A DNA stretch of 59,988 bases, taken from the IMG/VR virus record IMGVR_UViG_3300025276_003682, positions 1 through 59,988 of that record, one strand, 5' to 3'. The stretch is from a virus. Made by a program: the position numbers and the translations under genes. Each line of letters opens with the position of its first letter. The first letter of the stretch is position 1. Shown piece after piece: positions 18,441 to 27,700 of this stretch. The notes under the pieces were generated by a model. That model saw only the letters and a list, made by a program, of their open reading frames with translations, had not been told where the DNA came from and ran no database searches.

Positions 18441-19979
18441 ATGCCAACAATACCAACAAGTAAACAGTCAATAGACGGAACAGTAGGACACTCACTAGAT
18501 ACAACAGGGTATACCTGGAGTGATACTAGAGATGCAAGTACCGGTTCTGGACTAGTATCTATTAACCCAACAGTAATGGGACCTGAAGCTTATAAACAAA
18601 CAGGAGGTAGAGGAAATTTGTGGAAAATAAGTAGAGATATGTTATCTTTTAATTTCTCTGGGGTAACAGGTACAATAACACAGTTAAATTTAAAACTATA
18701 TAAATCTACCGGATACACATCATTCAAAGACGTTATAGTAATTAAAAATAGTAATACATGGGATTCAAGCTTCTTTGCTTTAACTACAGCCGACTATAAC
18801 GTAGACTTTAGTACCCCGTACTCTGCTGAATATACAATGCCAACAGGAGGATCAGGAACTTTAAAAACCATTTCGTTAAACTCGGATGCTAAAGCTGATG
18901 CAGTAGGTAATGCTAACTTTAATTTAGCAATATGCGACCATACCTATGACTTCAGTGACGTCGATCCAACAGGACTTTCAAACGACTTTGCTTCCTTTTA
19001 TTACAATAACTCTTCTTACTACCCTAGATTAGAATATACATTAGATACTGGGTATGGTGAAATAGTTAACGGTGTTATAGCAGCTAATATAAACAAAATT
19101 AAAGACGTAGTAAGATTAAATGTAAGTAAAGTAATAGATACTCCATACAGCAGTACAAGTAGCTGGAGTATATCCGACATTACGACTGGAGGATCTAAAG
19201 ATATAACCTCATTAATAAATGGATCTAACACTCCAGCAAACATTCAACCGTATGTTGATCCAACTGGTACTAAACTGTATGTGGTTGAGTATACCAATAA
19301 GAAAATTAGACAATTAAGTATATCAACGGCACACGACCTATCGTCTACAATTGCCAACGTTGGAATAAGCTCAGCACTTACTACCAGCTTTACGCATTTT
19401 CAAATGTCCAGCGACGGTACTAAAGCGTATATCCGATACAATAGCAGTATTGTACAGTATACGTTAAGCACAGCATGGAACATAACAACAATGGCAACTA
19501 CCGGAACTTCCCTATCTTTCTTAGTACCTTTTGGAGGGTATCCAAAAGGATTACACTTTAGTCCTGATGGAACAGAATTGACTATAGTAACAGTAGATTC
19601 CTCACCTAATCAAGTAAATATAGTTAAGTGGGACCTATCAACAGCATGGAGCCTATCAACAGCAGGTACACCATCATATAATGATATTACAACAACCGGA
19701 CCTAATGGTCCAATAACAATCGGCTCTATCGGCATAATGGAATTATGGACCGGAGAAACAATATATATGATAAATTGCAGTGCTACTGACGATACTTTAT
19801 ACGAAGACGGCGTAACCAATGCTGATTTTAAAGAGACTGACTCATTAACAGGTGTTGAAGGAAATTTTGCATCAATAGAAAATGGTAGCCACTATCTATA
19901 CTATATGAAGAGATTAGGAGGCACTAGCCCGTTTACATGGACAATCCATCAGAAAGTGCTAGGTAACTTTACTCCATAG
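18441..19979 (+). CDS. Tail-associated protein with C-terminal beta-propeller-like repeats
   Basis: 512 aa. The N-terminal about 200 residues look like a carbohydrate-binding sandwich of the type used in adhesins (LSFNFSGVTGTITQLNLKLY; YYPRLEYTLD). After a linker (residues about 210-230) come WD/YncE-like repeats: DPTGTKLYVVEYTNKKIRQL, SSDGTKAYIRYNSSIVQYTL and SPDGTELTIVT with KWDLSTAWSLSTA. The D-x-x-G-T-K/E-L signature with following strands is typical of seven-bladed propellers. Probably an adhesin at the end of the fibre cluster; function inferred from composition and place. Confidence 0.6.
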   Translation: MPTIPTSKQSIDGTVGHSLDTTGYTWSDTRDASTGSGLVSINPTVMGPEAYKQTGGRGNLWKISRDMLSFNFSGVTGTITQLNLKLYKSTGYTSFKDVIVIKNSNTWDSSFFALTTADYNVDFSTPYSAEYTMPTGGSGTLKTISLNSDAKADAVGNANFNLAICDHTYDFSDVDPTGLSNDFASFYYNNSSYYPRLEYTLDTGYGEIVNGVIAANINKIKDVVRLNVSKVIDTPYSSTSSWSISDITTGGSKDITSLINGSNTPANIQPYVDPTGTKLYVVEYTNKKIRQLSISTAHDLSSTIANVGISSALTTSFTHFQMSSDGTKAYIRYNSSIVQYTLSTAWNITTMATTGTSLSFLVPFGGYPKGLHFSPDGTELTIVTVDSSPNQVNIVKWDLSTAWSLSTAGTPSYNDITTTGPNGPITIGSIGIMELWTGETIYMINCSATDDTLYEDGVTNADFKETDSLTGVEGNFASIENGSHYLYYMKRLGGTSPFTWTIHQKVLGNFTP

Positions 19980-19998
19980 GTTAAAGTTATTTTTACTA

Positions 19999-20006
19999 TA
20001 TTTATA
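19999..20006 (+). promoter_or_regulatory. TATTTATA late-type element
   Basis: ACTATATTTATATAAAG in the 70-base gap before the 113-aa gene. It contains TATTTATA as before other structural genes; no GTTG box lies 20 bases upstream, which separates it from the other promoter class. Confidence 0.4.
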
Positions 20007-20049
20007 TAAAGAACAATAAACTAAAGTTCAACACTTAATACAATAAAAT

Positions 20050-20391
20050 ATGAATACTTATAACTGGGACTGTAAAACAGTAGATGTACACCCTTCAGAA
20101 GGAGGACAAACAAACGTTATCTATAATGTACATTGGAGAGTAGAAGGTACTTCTGATGCACTAGACGCAAACGATAATGCCTACACTGCAACAAGTATAG
20201 GAACACAACACTTAGAGTTTACATCTGGAAGCGCATTTACTGCATTCGACGACCTAGCACATGCAACAATTATTAACTGGGTAAAAGCAGGAATGGGAGA
20301 AGCGCAAGTCAATTTAATACATGGAGGGATAGACTCACAAATTTCTGAATTTCAAACACCAACTTCAGTTACACTAACAGTAGAAGACTAA
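20050..20391 (+). CDS. Conserved hypothetical phage protein (113 aa)
   Basis: 113 aa, acidic, no membrane segment, beginning NTYNWDCKTVDVHPSEGGQT and containing VIYNVHWRVEGTSDALD and AHATIINWVKAGMGEAQVN. Proteins of this general appearance are frequent beside tail genes of T4-like marine phages, but I cannot name a function. A single ATG start with an AT-rich leader. Confidence 0.6.
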   Translation: MNTYNWDCKTVDVHPSEGGQTNVIYNVHWRVEGTSDALDANDNAYTATSIGTQHLEFTSGSAFTAFDDLAHATIINWVKAGMGEAQVNLIHGGIDSQISEFQTPTSVTLTVED

Positions 20392-20414
20392 GAATAAAAA
20401 AATATAGTAAATAA

Positions 20415-20444
20415 GTTGTAGAATTAAATATTAGTTCTTATATT
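20415..20444 (+). promoter_or_regulatory. Promoter GTTG-N20-TATATT
   Basis: GTTG at 20415-20418, exactly 20 bases, then TATATT at 20439-20444, 42 bases before the ATG of the 95-aa gene. One of the exact matches to the recurrent element; strong AT stretch downstream. Confidence 0.6.
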
Positions 20445-20486
20445 ATATTATATATATAATTTAATCGATTAATTTAAAGTTAAAAA

Positions 20487-20774
20487 ATGGCAAATCAAAA
20501 GTTATCAAAAGAAGAGTTAGGAAAGATTGAAGAAATCCAAAAAAGAGTTCAAGCTGTAAGAGCTGAATTAGGAAATGTAGGCCTAGCAGAAATAGATTTA
20601 AAAACTCGTAAGACTAACATCGAGCAGTACTTAACAGAAACACAAGAGCAAGAAGCTGCTGTAGTTAAGGAGTTAGAAGAGAAATACGGTAAAGGATCTA
20701 TCGATTTACAGAACGGGGAATTCATTCCAACGGAAGAAGTTAAAGAAGAAGAAGTAGTTACTGAAGTAAAGTAA
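20487..20774 (+). CDS. Small coiled-coil protein upstream of tail sheath
   Basis: 95 aa, highly charged, predicted to be one long coiled coil (LSKEELGKIEEIQKRVQAVR; TNIEQYLTETQEQEAAVVKE), ending in an acidic tail rich in Glu-Val. Small coiled-coil proteins of this kind sit near tail genes in several marine T4-like phages. It has its own promoter and terminator, so it forms a monocistronic unit. Function unknown. Confidence 0.65.
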   Translation: MANQKLSKEELGKIEEIQKRVQAVRAELGNVGLAEIDLKTRKTNIEQYLTETQEQEAAVVKELEEKYGKGSIDLQNGEFIPTEEVKEEEVVTEVK

Positions 20775-20802
20775 ATCTACTAATTTAGTAATATTGGTTA
20801 GA

Positions 20803-20832
20803 GGGGAAGGTTTTGTACCTTCCCTTCCTATT
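20803..20832 (+). terminator. Intrinsic terminator after 95-aa gene
   Basis: GGGAAGG (20804-20810) pairs with CCTTCCC (20818-20824) across a 7-base TTTTGTA loop, followed by TTCCTATTT. The stem is GC-rich in an AT-rich context. A TATTTATA element overlaps its downstream edge at 20829-20836. Confidence 0.75.
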
Positions 20833-20848
20833 TATATACAAATAACTA

Positions 20849-20863
20849 CCTGTACACTACAGG
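20849..20863. other. Perfect 6-bp inverted repeat in sheath leader
   Basis: CCTGTA-CAC-TACAGG lies in the 147-base gap before the sheath gene. It lacks a T-run, so it is not a terminator; it could be an operator or an mRNA hairpin. Confidence 0.35.
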
Positions 20864-20885
20864 AACGGTTTACAAAATAAGCTGA

Positions 20886-20893
20886 TATTTATA
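20886..20893 (+). promoter_or_regulatory. TATTTATA late-type element before sheath
   Basis: GATATTTATAAAAG, 28 bases before the sheath ATG. Same element and similar spacing as upstream of the tube gene. Confidence 0.45.
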
Positions 20894-20921
20894 AAAGACA
20901 TTTAAATAAACTTCATTAAAC

Positions 20922-23084
20922 ATGGCAGAAACAATTATCTCTCCAGGTGTATTCACAAGAGAAAATGATATTTCATTTATCCAACCAGCCCCTGTAGCAG
21001 CAGGCGCTGCAATTATCGGACCAGCAGTAAAAGGACCAAAAGAAATTCCAACATTAGTTACCTCTTACGGTGATTATGTAAGGAAATTTGGTACTACTTT
21101 AACATCAGGATCTAACTCTTATGAATTCTTAACTTCTATCGCAGTTAAAAATTATTTTCAACAAGGTGGTAACTCAGTATTAGTTTCTAGAGTAGTAACA
21201 GGATCATTCGATTCTGCTTCATCTACTACGATAAGTAATACTACTACTGCAACAGGTACAGCATCAGCTTCAGGTTCTGGAGCACTTGTTTCCTTAGCAA
21301 TTGCAGGACAGGAATTCAATGTTGTAGATACTTCAAGTAATACGGTATATAACTTTACAGGAATTACTAACGGAGCTATTCTACCTGACAACAATGTAAA
21401 TTCCAACCTATACTTTTTTGATGTAGGTACCAATATAGAAGGAAGTATTGATAATTTAGGAGCTGTAATTAACAGCCTTAGTAATCTACCTTTTGATGTT
21501 GATCTAACTCATTCACCAGCAACAGAAATTGAAGTAGTTGCATCTACAGCAGGAACAGCAGGTAACTCTTTTAATTTTGTTACCGGTTCTGTCGCAGGAG
21601 GAGAACCTGACTCTATTTTATTTAGCTTAGAAGGAGGTACACAGACAACATCTACTACTACAAACTCATTTATATTAGCAACCTTAGGAGAAGGTGAAAT
21701 ATACAATAATGCACTTAGTACGAATTCAATAGCACAAAACTCAGATAGTTCACTAGTATCGGGTAGTGCTGATAACTTAAGATGGGAAGTAAGTAATAAA
21801 AATGAAGATTTAGGTACATTTACTTTAAGTGTTCGTCAAGGAGATGATAGCTTAAAAAACAAAATTGTACTAGAAACATTCAACAACTTATCTCTAGATC
21901 CTAAATCAGCAAATTATATAGAGAGCGTAATAGGAAATCAACAAAAAGTGCTAGCAACAGACGGAGATGGTTCGAAATATATTCAAACACAAGGAGAATA
22001 TGTTAATAAATCAAACTACATAAGAGTTTCTAGTGTACCAGCACAGACATTAGATTATTTAGCAAACGACGGAGCAACAGTTAATACTGATTCAGAAGGA
22101 GTAAGTTATGTTAATTCTCTTCCAATAGCACAATCAGGATCATTCTTTGGAGCAAATGGAGCTCATTTTGGAGACAGGCATGCTAAATTTTTCGGAGAAA
22201 TAACAGGAGTAGATTCACAAGGACTTACCGGAGCAAACTATTCAGACGTTATATCAGTATTAGGAAATAATGACGACTACATATTTAACATTATATCTGC
22301 ACCAGGGTTAGCTTATAACTTAACCGGACACACTACACCTATAGACAGTCTTATATCTTTAGCAGAGACTAGAGGAGATTGTATAGCAGTAGTAGACTTA
22401 GTAGACTACTCAGTAACAGGTGAATCAACAGTAACAGGACAAGCAGCAGGACTTAACAGTTCTTACGCAGCTTCTTACTGGCCATGGTTACAGACTCAAT
22501 CTGCAACAGGCAGAAACGAATGGATTCCAGCATCAGTTGTTATTCCAGGAGTATATGCTTTCACAGATAACAGTTCAGCACCTTGGTTTGCACCAGCAGG
22601 ATTAGTAAGAGGTGGAATTACAGGAGTAATACAAGCTCAAAAGAGACTAACAAGAACTCAGAGAGATACACTATACTCTAAGAAAGTAAATCCAATAGCT
22701 TCTTTCCCAGGACAAGGAATATCAGTATTCGGTCAGAAGACTCTACAGACTAAAGCATCAGCATTAGACAGAGTAAATGTAAGAAGATTGTTAATTGAGT
22801 TGAAAAAGTTTATTGGAGACGAATCAAGAAACTTAGTATTCGAACAAAATACATTAACAACTAGAAACAGATTCTTAGCTAAAGTAAATCCTTACTTAGA
22901 GTCAGTAGTACAAAGACAGGGTCTATATGCTTATAGAGTAGTAATGGACGACACAAACAACACTGCAGACGTAGTAGACAGAAATCAATTAATAGGTCAA
23001 ATCTTCATTCAACCAGCCAAAACTGCTGAATTCGTAGTACTAGACTTTACAATTGAGCCAACTGGAGCAACTTTTGCAGGATAA
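20922..23084 (+). CDS. Contractile tail sheath protein (T4 gp18-like)
   Basis: 720 aa, close to the 659 aa of T4 gp18. The N-terminus (TIISPGVFTRENDISFIQPA, then AAIIGPAVKGP) is the classical sheath start, and the C-terminal domain from about residue 560 (APAGLVRGGITGVI, NPIASFPGQGISVFGQKTLQ, NVRRLLIELKKFI, FLAKVNPYLESV) is the conserved sheath fold that supplies the interlocking strands. The middle (residues about 100-350) is a variable surface insert. It polymerises around the tail tube and contracts at infection. Followed directly by the tube gene, the standard T4 order. Confidence 0.95.
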   Translation: MAETIISPGVFTRENDISFIQPAPVAAGAAIIGPAVKGPKEIPTLVTSYGDYVRKFGTTLTSGSNSYEFLTSIAVKNYFQQGGNSVLVSRVVTGSFDSASSTTISNTTTATGTASASGSGALVSLAIAGQEFNVVDTSSNTVYNFTGITNGAILPDNNVNSNLYFFDVGTNIEGSIDNLGAVINSLSNLPFDVDLTHSPATEIEVVASTAGTAGNSFNFVTGSVAGGEPDSILFSLEGGTQTTSTTTNSFILATLGEGEIYNNALSTNSIAQNSDSSLVSGSADNLRWEVSNKNEDLGTFTLSVRQGDDSLKNKIVLETFNNLSLDPKSANYIESVIGNQQKVLATDGDGSKYIQTQGEYVNKSNYIRVSSVPAQTLDYLANDGATVNTDSEGVSYVNSLPIAQSGSFFGANGAHFGDRHAKFFGEITGVDSQGLTGANYSDVISVLGNNDDYIFNIISAPGLAYNLTGHTTPIDSLISLAETRGDCIAVVDLVDYSVTGESTVTGQAAGLNSSYAASYWPWLQTQSATGRNEWIPASVVIPGVYAFTDNSSAPWFAPAGLVRGGITGVIQAQKRLTRTQRDTLYSKKVNPIASFPGQGISVFGQKTLQTKASALDRVNVRRLLIELKKFIGDESRNLVFEQNTLTTRNRFLAKVNPYLESVVQRQGLYAYRVVMDDTNNTADVVDRNQLIGQIFIQPAKTAEFVVLDFTIEPTGATFAG

Positions 23085-23097
23085 ATTTAAATTAAGA

Positions 23098-23105
23098 TAT
23101 TTATA
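23098..23105 (+). promoter_or_regulatory. TATTTATA late-type element before tube
   Basis: GATATTTATAATAAAC, 16 bases before the tube ATG. A separate promoter here would allow more tube than sheath transcript. Confidence 0.45.
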
Positions 23106-23121
23106 ATAAACAATAAATAAA

Positions 23122-23607
23122 ATGGCAGTATTAGATCCAAACGAAATTATGTTTAGAGCCTTCGAACCGAAGGTACAGAATAGATTCATCATGTACATGG
23201 ACAACATTCCATCATTCATGATAAAAACAGTATCAGCTCCTTCGTTTGAAGATGGGGAAGTTGTGCTAGACCACATCAACTCTTACCGTAAGATTAGAGG
23301 GAAGAGAATGTGGAATGATATGGACATGACATTATATGATCCAATTACACCTTCCGGAGCTCAAGCAGTAATGGAATGGGCAAGACTATCTTACGAATCA
23401 GTAACAGGTCGTGCAGGGTATTCAGATTTCTACAAAAAAGACTTAACACTTAATGTTTTAGGTCCAGTAGGAGACGTAGTATCAGAATGGATTATTAAAG
23501 GTGCATTTATCAAAACTATGTCACAAGGGGACTTTGACTGGTCAGCACCAGATGCAGTTGAATTATCAATGACTGTAGCAATGGATTATTGCGTACTTAA
23601 TTACTAA
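23122..23607 (+). CDS. Tail tube protein (T4 gp19-like)
   Basis: 161 aa, matching the usual length of T4 gp19 (163 aa). Characteristic features: RFIMYMDNIPSFMIKTVSAP near the N-terminus, then RGKRMWNDMDMTLYDPITPS, and a C-terminal VELSMTVAMDYCVLNY. The protein forms hexameric rings that stack into the tail tube through which DNA passes. Directly after the sheath gene and followed by a terminator. Confidence 0.93.
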   Translation: MAVLDPNEIMFRAFEPKVQNRFIMYMDNIPSFMIKTVSAPSFEDGEVVLDHINSYRKIRGKRMWNDMDMTLYDPITPSGAQAVMEWARLSYESVTGRAGYSDFYKKDLTLNVLGPVGDVVSEWIIKGAFIKTMSQGDFDWSAPDAVELSMTVAMDYCVLNY

Positions 23608-23626
23608 TACAAGCCTTAATATAAAT

Positions 23627-23658
23627 AAAAGCTCGATTAATTTCGGGCTTTTGTTGTT
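23627..23658 (+). terminator. Intrinsic terminator after tail tube
   Basis: AAAAGCTCGA (23627-23636) pairs with TCGGGCTTTT (23643-23652), one G-U pair, 6-base loop, then GTTGTTTT. The next promoter's GTTG box starts at 23653, immediately after the stem. Confidence 0.75.
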
Positions 23659-23682
23659 TTAGAAAAGTATTCTTCGTATATT
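23653..23682 (+). promoter_or_regulatory. Promoter GTTG-N20-TATATT
   Basis: GTTG at 23653-23656, exactly 20 bases, TATATT at 23677-23682, 33 bases before the ATG at 23716. TATTTATA (23679-23686) overlaps, so both promoter classes may act here. Confidence 0.55.
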
Positions 23683-23715
23683 TATACTAAGAACTAGTTT
23701 TAATTAATAAAATTT

Positions 23716-24459
23716 ATGGAACAAACACAAAAATTCCCAACGGAGATAGTAGATCTACCTTCTATGGGTAAACTTTACCCAAAAGAATCCCAACTATCTA
23801 GCGGTACAATTGAAATGAAGTATATGACTGCTAAAGAAGAGGATATTTTAACCAACCAGAACTATATAGAAAAAGGTATAGTAATTGATAAACTACTTAA
23901 AGCTCTTATAGTAGATAAGACTATAAACTACAACGAATTGCTGGTGGGAGATAAAAACGCTCTACTAATAGCAGCACGTATTTTAGGCTACGGTAAAGAT
24001 TATGAGTTTAATTATAACGGATTAACAGAGAAAGTTGATTTATCTTTACTAGATAATAAGAAACTACATACGGATATTGTAAAAGCAACTGAAAATGCCT
24101 TTAACTTTACCCTACCTACCACAGGACACGTTATTACATTTAAACTACTTGCACACGGAGATGAATCAGCGATTGATCAAGAAGTGAAAGGGCTTAAAAA
24201 AATTAACAAAGAATCATCAGCTGAATTATCTACTAGACTAAAGCATATGATTACGGCAGTTAACGGTGAAGCAGAGAAAAAAACCGTTAGATCATTCGTT
24301 GATAATCAATTCTTAGCAAGAGACTCTAGAGCGTTTAGAAACTACCTTAGAGACTTTCAACCAGACGTAGACATGAAGTTCTATCCAGAGGACGGTCCAG
24401 AAGGGGGGATAGATATCCCAATTGGGGTTAATTTTCTTTGGCCTGACGCCGTCGTATAG
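23716..24459 (+). CDS. T4 gp26-like baseplate/tail assembly protein
   Basis: 247 aa. It begins FPTEIVDLPSMGKLYPKES and contains MKYMTAKEEDILTNQNYIEKG, then LDKLLKALIVDKTINYNELL-like sequence, which are the hallmark of the T4 baseplate gp26 family (T4_baseplate) found in many T4-like phages. In this position, just before the tape measure, it probably helps assemble the hub or chaperones the tape measure. The C-terminus overlaps the next ORF by 38 bases in another frame; see the frameshift candidate. T4 gp26 itself is 208 aa. Confidence 0.75.
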   Translation: MEQTQKFPTEIVDLPSMGKLYPKESQLSSGTIEMKYMTAKEEDILTNQNYIEKGIVIDKLLKALIVDKTINYNELLVGDKNALLIAARILGYGKDYEFNYNGLTEKVDLSLLDNKKLHTDIVKATENAFNFTLPTTGHVITFKLLAHGDESAIDQEVKGLKKINKESSAELSTRLKHMITAVNGEAEKKTVRSFVDNQFLARDSRAFRNYLRDFQPDVDMKFYPEDGPEGGIDIPIGVNFLWPDAVV

Positions 24460-24688
24460 GTTATCTGTATTTACGCAAATTCATGAAATAGTATTCCACG
24501 GCAAAGGAGGGTTTGATTACGATACGGTATATAATATGCCTATATGGTTAAGAAACTTCACCTTTCAGAAATTACAAGACCATTTCGAAAAAGAAAAAGC
24601 CGAATACGATAAAATTAATAAGAAATCCCAGACAATGAAAGGTGGACAAGTAAAGAAACCTTCTTACAGTACAAAGGCTCGTAAATAA
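24422..24688 (+). CDS. Overlapping ORF, probable frameshift extension of the gp26-like gene
   Basis: 88 aa if read from a TTG at 24422; the frame is open from 24413 after a TAG. The body (IHEIVFHGKGGFDYDTVYNM, then PIWLRNFTFQKLQDHFEKEK) looks like the downstream T segment of a tail-assembly G/GT pair. There is no ATG start and no plausible ribosome site, so translation is more likely by a shift from the upstream gene than by independent initiation. The terminator stem begins inside its last codons. Confidence 0.6.
   Translation: MGLIFFGLTPSYRLSVFTQIHEIVFHGKGGFDYDTVYNMPIWLRNFTFQKLQDHFEKEKAEYDKINKKSQTMKGGQVKKPSYSTKARK
24424..24430 (+). other. Candidate +1 frameshift site GGGGTTA
   Basis: In the upstream frame the codons are ATT GGG GTT. 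A glycyl-tRNA slipping one base on the GGGG run at 24424-24427 would continue TTA ATT TTC in the downstream frame, giving a product of about 323 aa (237 + 86). The window allowed for a shift is 24413-24459. Inference from overlap and context; no structure downstream was modelled. Confidence 0.4.
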
Positions 24689-24699
24689 CGCGAGCCTTT
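24673..24699 (+). terminator. Hairpin terminator before tape measure
   Basis: AAAGGCTCG (24673-24681) pairs perfectly with CGAGCCTTT (24691-24699) across a 9-base loop that contains the TAA stop of the overlapping ORF. The T-run is short (TTT), so termination may be partial. Confidence 0.65.
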
Positions 24700-24701
24700 A
24701 C

Positions 24702-24709
24702 TATTTATA
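24702..24709 (+). promoter_or_regulatory. TATTTATA late-type element before tape measure
   Basis: ACTATTTATAATAAAC directly follows the terminator and lies 17 bases before the tape-measure ATG, restarting transcription of the tail operon. Confidence 0.45.
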
Positions 24710-24726
24710 ATAAACTTACTATATAA

Positions 24727-27700
24727 ATGGCAGAAGGTAATTTAAATAAAGAACTAATACTCTTAAAGAGGCAACTTGAAAACTTAGGTGCTAAACCTAG
24801 AGAAATTGATGCTATAACTGCCGCATTTACGGCATTAACAGGAAATGTAGCAGGAACTGCTGCTGAAATGGAAAGAGTACGTAGCCGTGTAGCACAGTTA
24901 AATACTGAAGCTGAATCACTAAACACTCCTTTTAAAGACCTTTTAGAAATAGTTCAGAAAAATGCAGCAGCTTTAGATAATAATGTTTCTGCAATTTCCA
25001 AAGCTAAATCTCTTCAAAATAAAGTTGTAAGTATTACTCAGGAGTTAAAAATGGATAATGAAGGTATCACCGACCTATCCAAACGTCAGCTCGATACTAA
25101 ATTAGCGACCTTAGAAAAAACTAGGCAGCAATTAGGTGCAAACTCCGACCTTGCTCAAATTCAACTTGACCAGCTTAAGATAACTAATAAATCATCTGAT
25201 GCTGATAAAGCCCGAGCTGTTAAACTTAGTGAGATACTAAAATACCAGGCAGATTTTGATGCAGGATTAGGAGGTATTCTAGCTAGAACAAAACAAAGAC
25301 TTGATTTAGAAAGGTCTATAAATGAAAATATGGGTGTAGCCGGTGCCTTAGTAGGAGGTACTGGTGCATTAATGGAAAGACTAGGTATGAGATCTGGTAT
25401 TTTCCACCAAGCTATGGAAGACGCAAACGAAGAAATGCGTGATATGGCAAAAAACATGGGGGAAAATGTTTCCTTTATGAATAAGCTTAAAATAGCAGCA
25501 AAAGGTTTTTCAACTTTAGCAGATGGCTTCGGCCCTGCATTAAGGGATCCGACAGTTATAGTAGGTAAGATAGTAACCGCGTTCTTTGATGTTAATAAAG
25601 CACAAACAGAATTCATACAGTTAACAGGTCAATCAGCAGCCTCACTCGGTGGAGTAAACACTGAAGTAGCCTCTATGACTGATTTGTTAAAAACAGCAGC
25701 AGCTTTTACTAAACAGACAGGATTAAATGCAGCCGCTATATTTACACCACAACAGATAGGTCAAATAGCAGATGCTACAGAATTATTAGGCATTTCAGCT
25801 GAACAAGGAGTTAAGCTAGGAATGATAATGAAACAGACAGGTAAGTCTGCTGATGATATAGGAAATGCCATATACCGTAACGTAGATGCAGGAATATCAA
25901 ACAAAGTAGTCTACGACGATGTATTGAGTGCTTCTGATGACATAGTTGCTTCATCAGGCGGTAACGTAGAAGCATTAGGTAGAGCAGCATCAGCTGCTAG
26001 AAAGCTAGGTTTAGATTTAAGTAAAGTAAATCAAATAGCTGACGGTTTACTGGACTTTGAAGCATCTATTGAAAGTGAACTAGAAGCACAACTACTTACA
26101 GGTAAAAATATTAACTTAAATAAAGCAAGAGAATTAGCATTAAATAATGATCTTGAAGGAGTAGCAAAAGAATTAGAAAAAAACGGAGCATCTGCAGCAG
26201 AATTTGCTAAAATGAACCGTATACAGCAACAGTCTTTAGCTAAAGCTATGGGATTGTCTAGGGAAGAACTAGGTAAGATGGTATTGACTAAAAAAGCAAT
26301 GGCTAATATGTCTGACGACGAAATTGCAAACGCCAGAGGAATGACCTTAGAACAGTCCAAACAAATGGATATTCAGTCCAGAATTACGAAATCTACGGAT
26401 AAGTTAGCACAGGCATTTGCTCCAATCTTAGAAGCAGTAGTTCCTATAGTAGAAGCATTATTATCAGTAATTAGGCCCATAGCAGCCGCTGTCGGGTATC
26501 TTTTAAAGTTCAAAGCAGTATCCATTGCATTAACAACAGTACTTACTGGAATTGCCGGTTTTTTCGCAGTTAAAAAAATAGCTAATTTTGTCGGTGTAGG
26601 AATAAAAGGGTTTAGTGCAATGAGATCATCCCTAGGCGGACTGGGGAAAGGACTTGAAGGAGTTAAAGGTCTGTTTGGAAAAGCAGGGAAAAGCATAACA
26701 GACTCATTTAGTAAAGGGTTGGGAGACAAAACAAAAGTAGCTTTTGATAAAAATATAAATCGATTTAGAGATCAGGCAACTGGTAAATTAGTATCTGCTG
26801 ATAATGCAAAAAAACTAGGAGCTAAAATGCCTGATAGTTTAAAGAAAACAGGCGATACTGTAGGAGATTTAGGTAAGAAAACAAAAAACGTAAAAGCAGA
26901 TTCAGGAGCAGGCATCAGAGGATTTCTTAAAGGCCTAGGAGATGGATTGGCATCTATAGGTAGACAGATAGGTGATGTTATAAAAGGATCTATAGCAATA
27001 GGAGTTGCAGGATTAGCTCTTGGAGGTTCATTTGCACTTGCATTAAGAATGGTTAAAGATGTAGATCCGGCACAAATGCTTGCATTTGCAGGATCATTAA
27101 GTATGCTAGGACTGACCTTAGCAGTATTAGGAAAAATTGGAGGAAGTGTAATACAAGGAGCTTTAGCAATGGGAATTTTAGGAGCAGCTTTGATACCCGC
27201 AGCATACGCATTTAGCTTACTAGACGGTATTAAACCAGGTCAAATGTTTGCATTTGCTGGTGCTTTAACACTATTAGGATTAGCAGCAGCAGGTTTAGGA
27301 TTCTTATTTCCCTTTATAGCAGCAGGAGCAGGAGCAATAGCCTTACTAGGAGCTTCATTACTACCAGTAGCATTTGCATTTAACATATTAGGTAATTCAC
27401 CTATAGAATCTATTATAGGTAAATTATCCGGATTAGCATCAATAGCACCACAGTTACTAATGGTAGGAGCAGGATTGATGTCTATAGCTGCAGGATTAGG
27501 TATGGTAGCCATTTCAGGAATCGCAGCAATACCGGCTCTAGCCGCTTTATCTGCTTTTGCTTTAGTAGCCTCTCCATTAGCAGCCCTTGGAGGACTGTTT
27601 GGAAATGAAGAAGAAGACAAAGACAACTCAATGGCAGAAATATCATCTAAACTAGATACTCTTATATCGGTAGTGTCAGCAGGAGGAAATGTATACCTAG

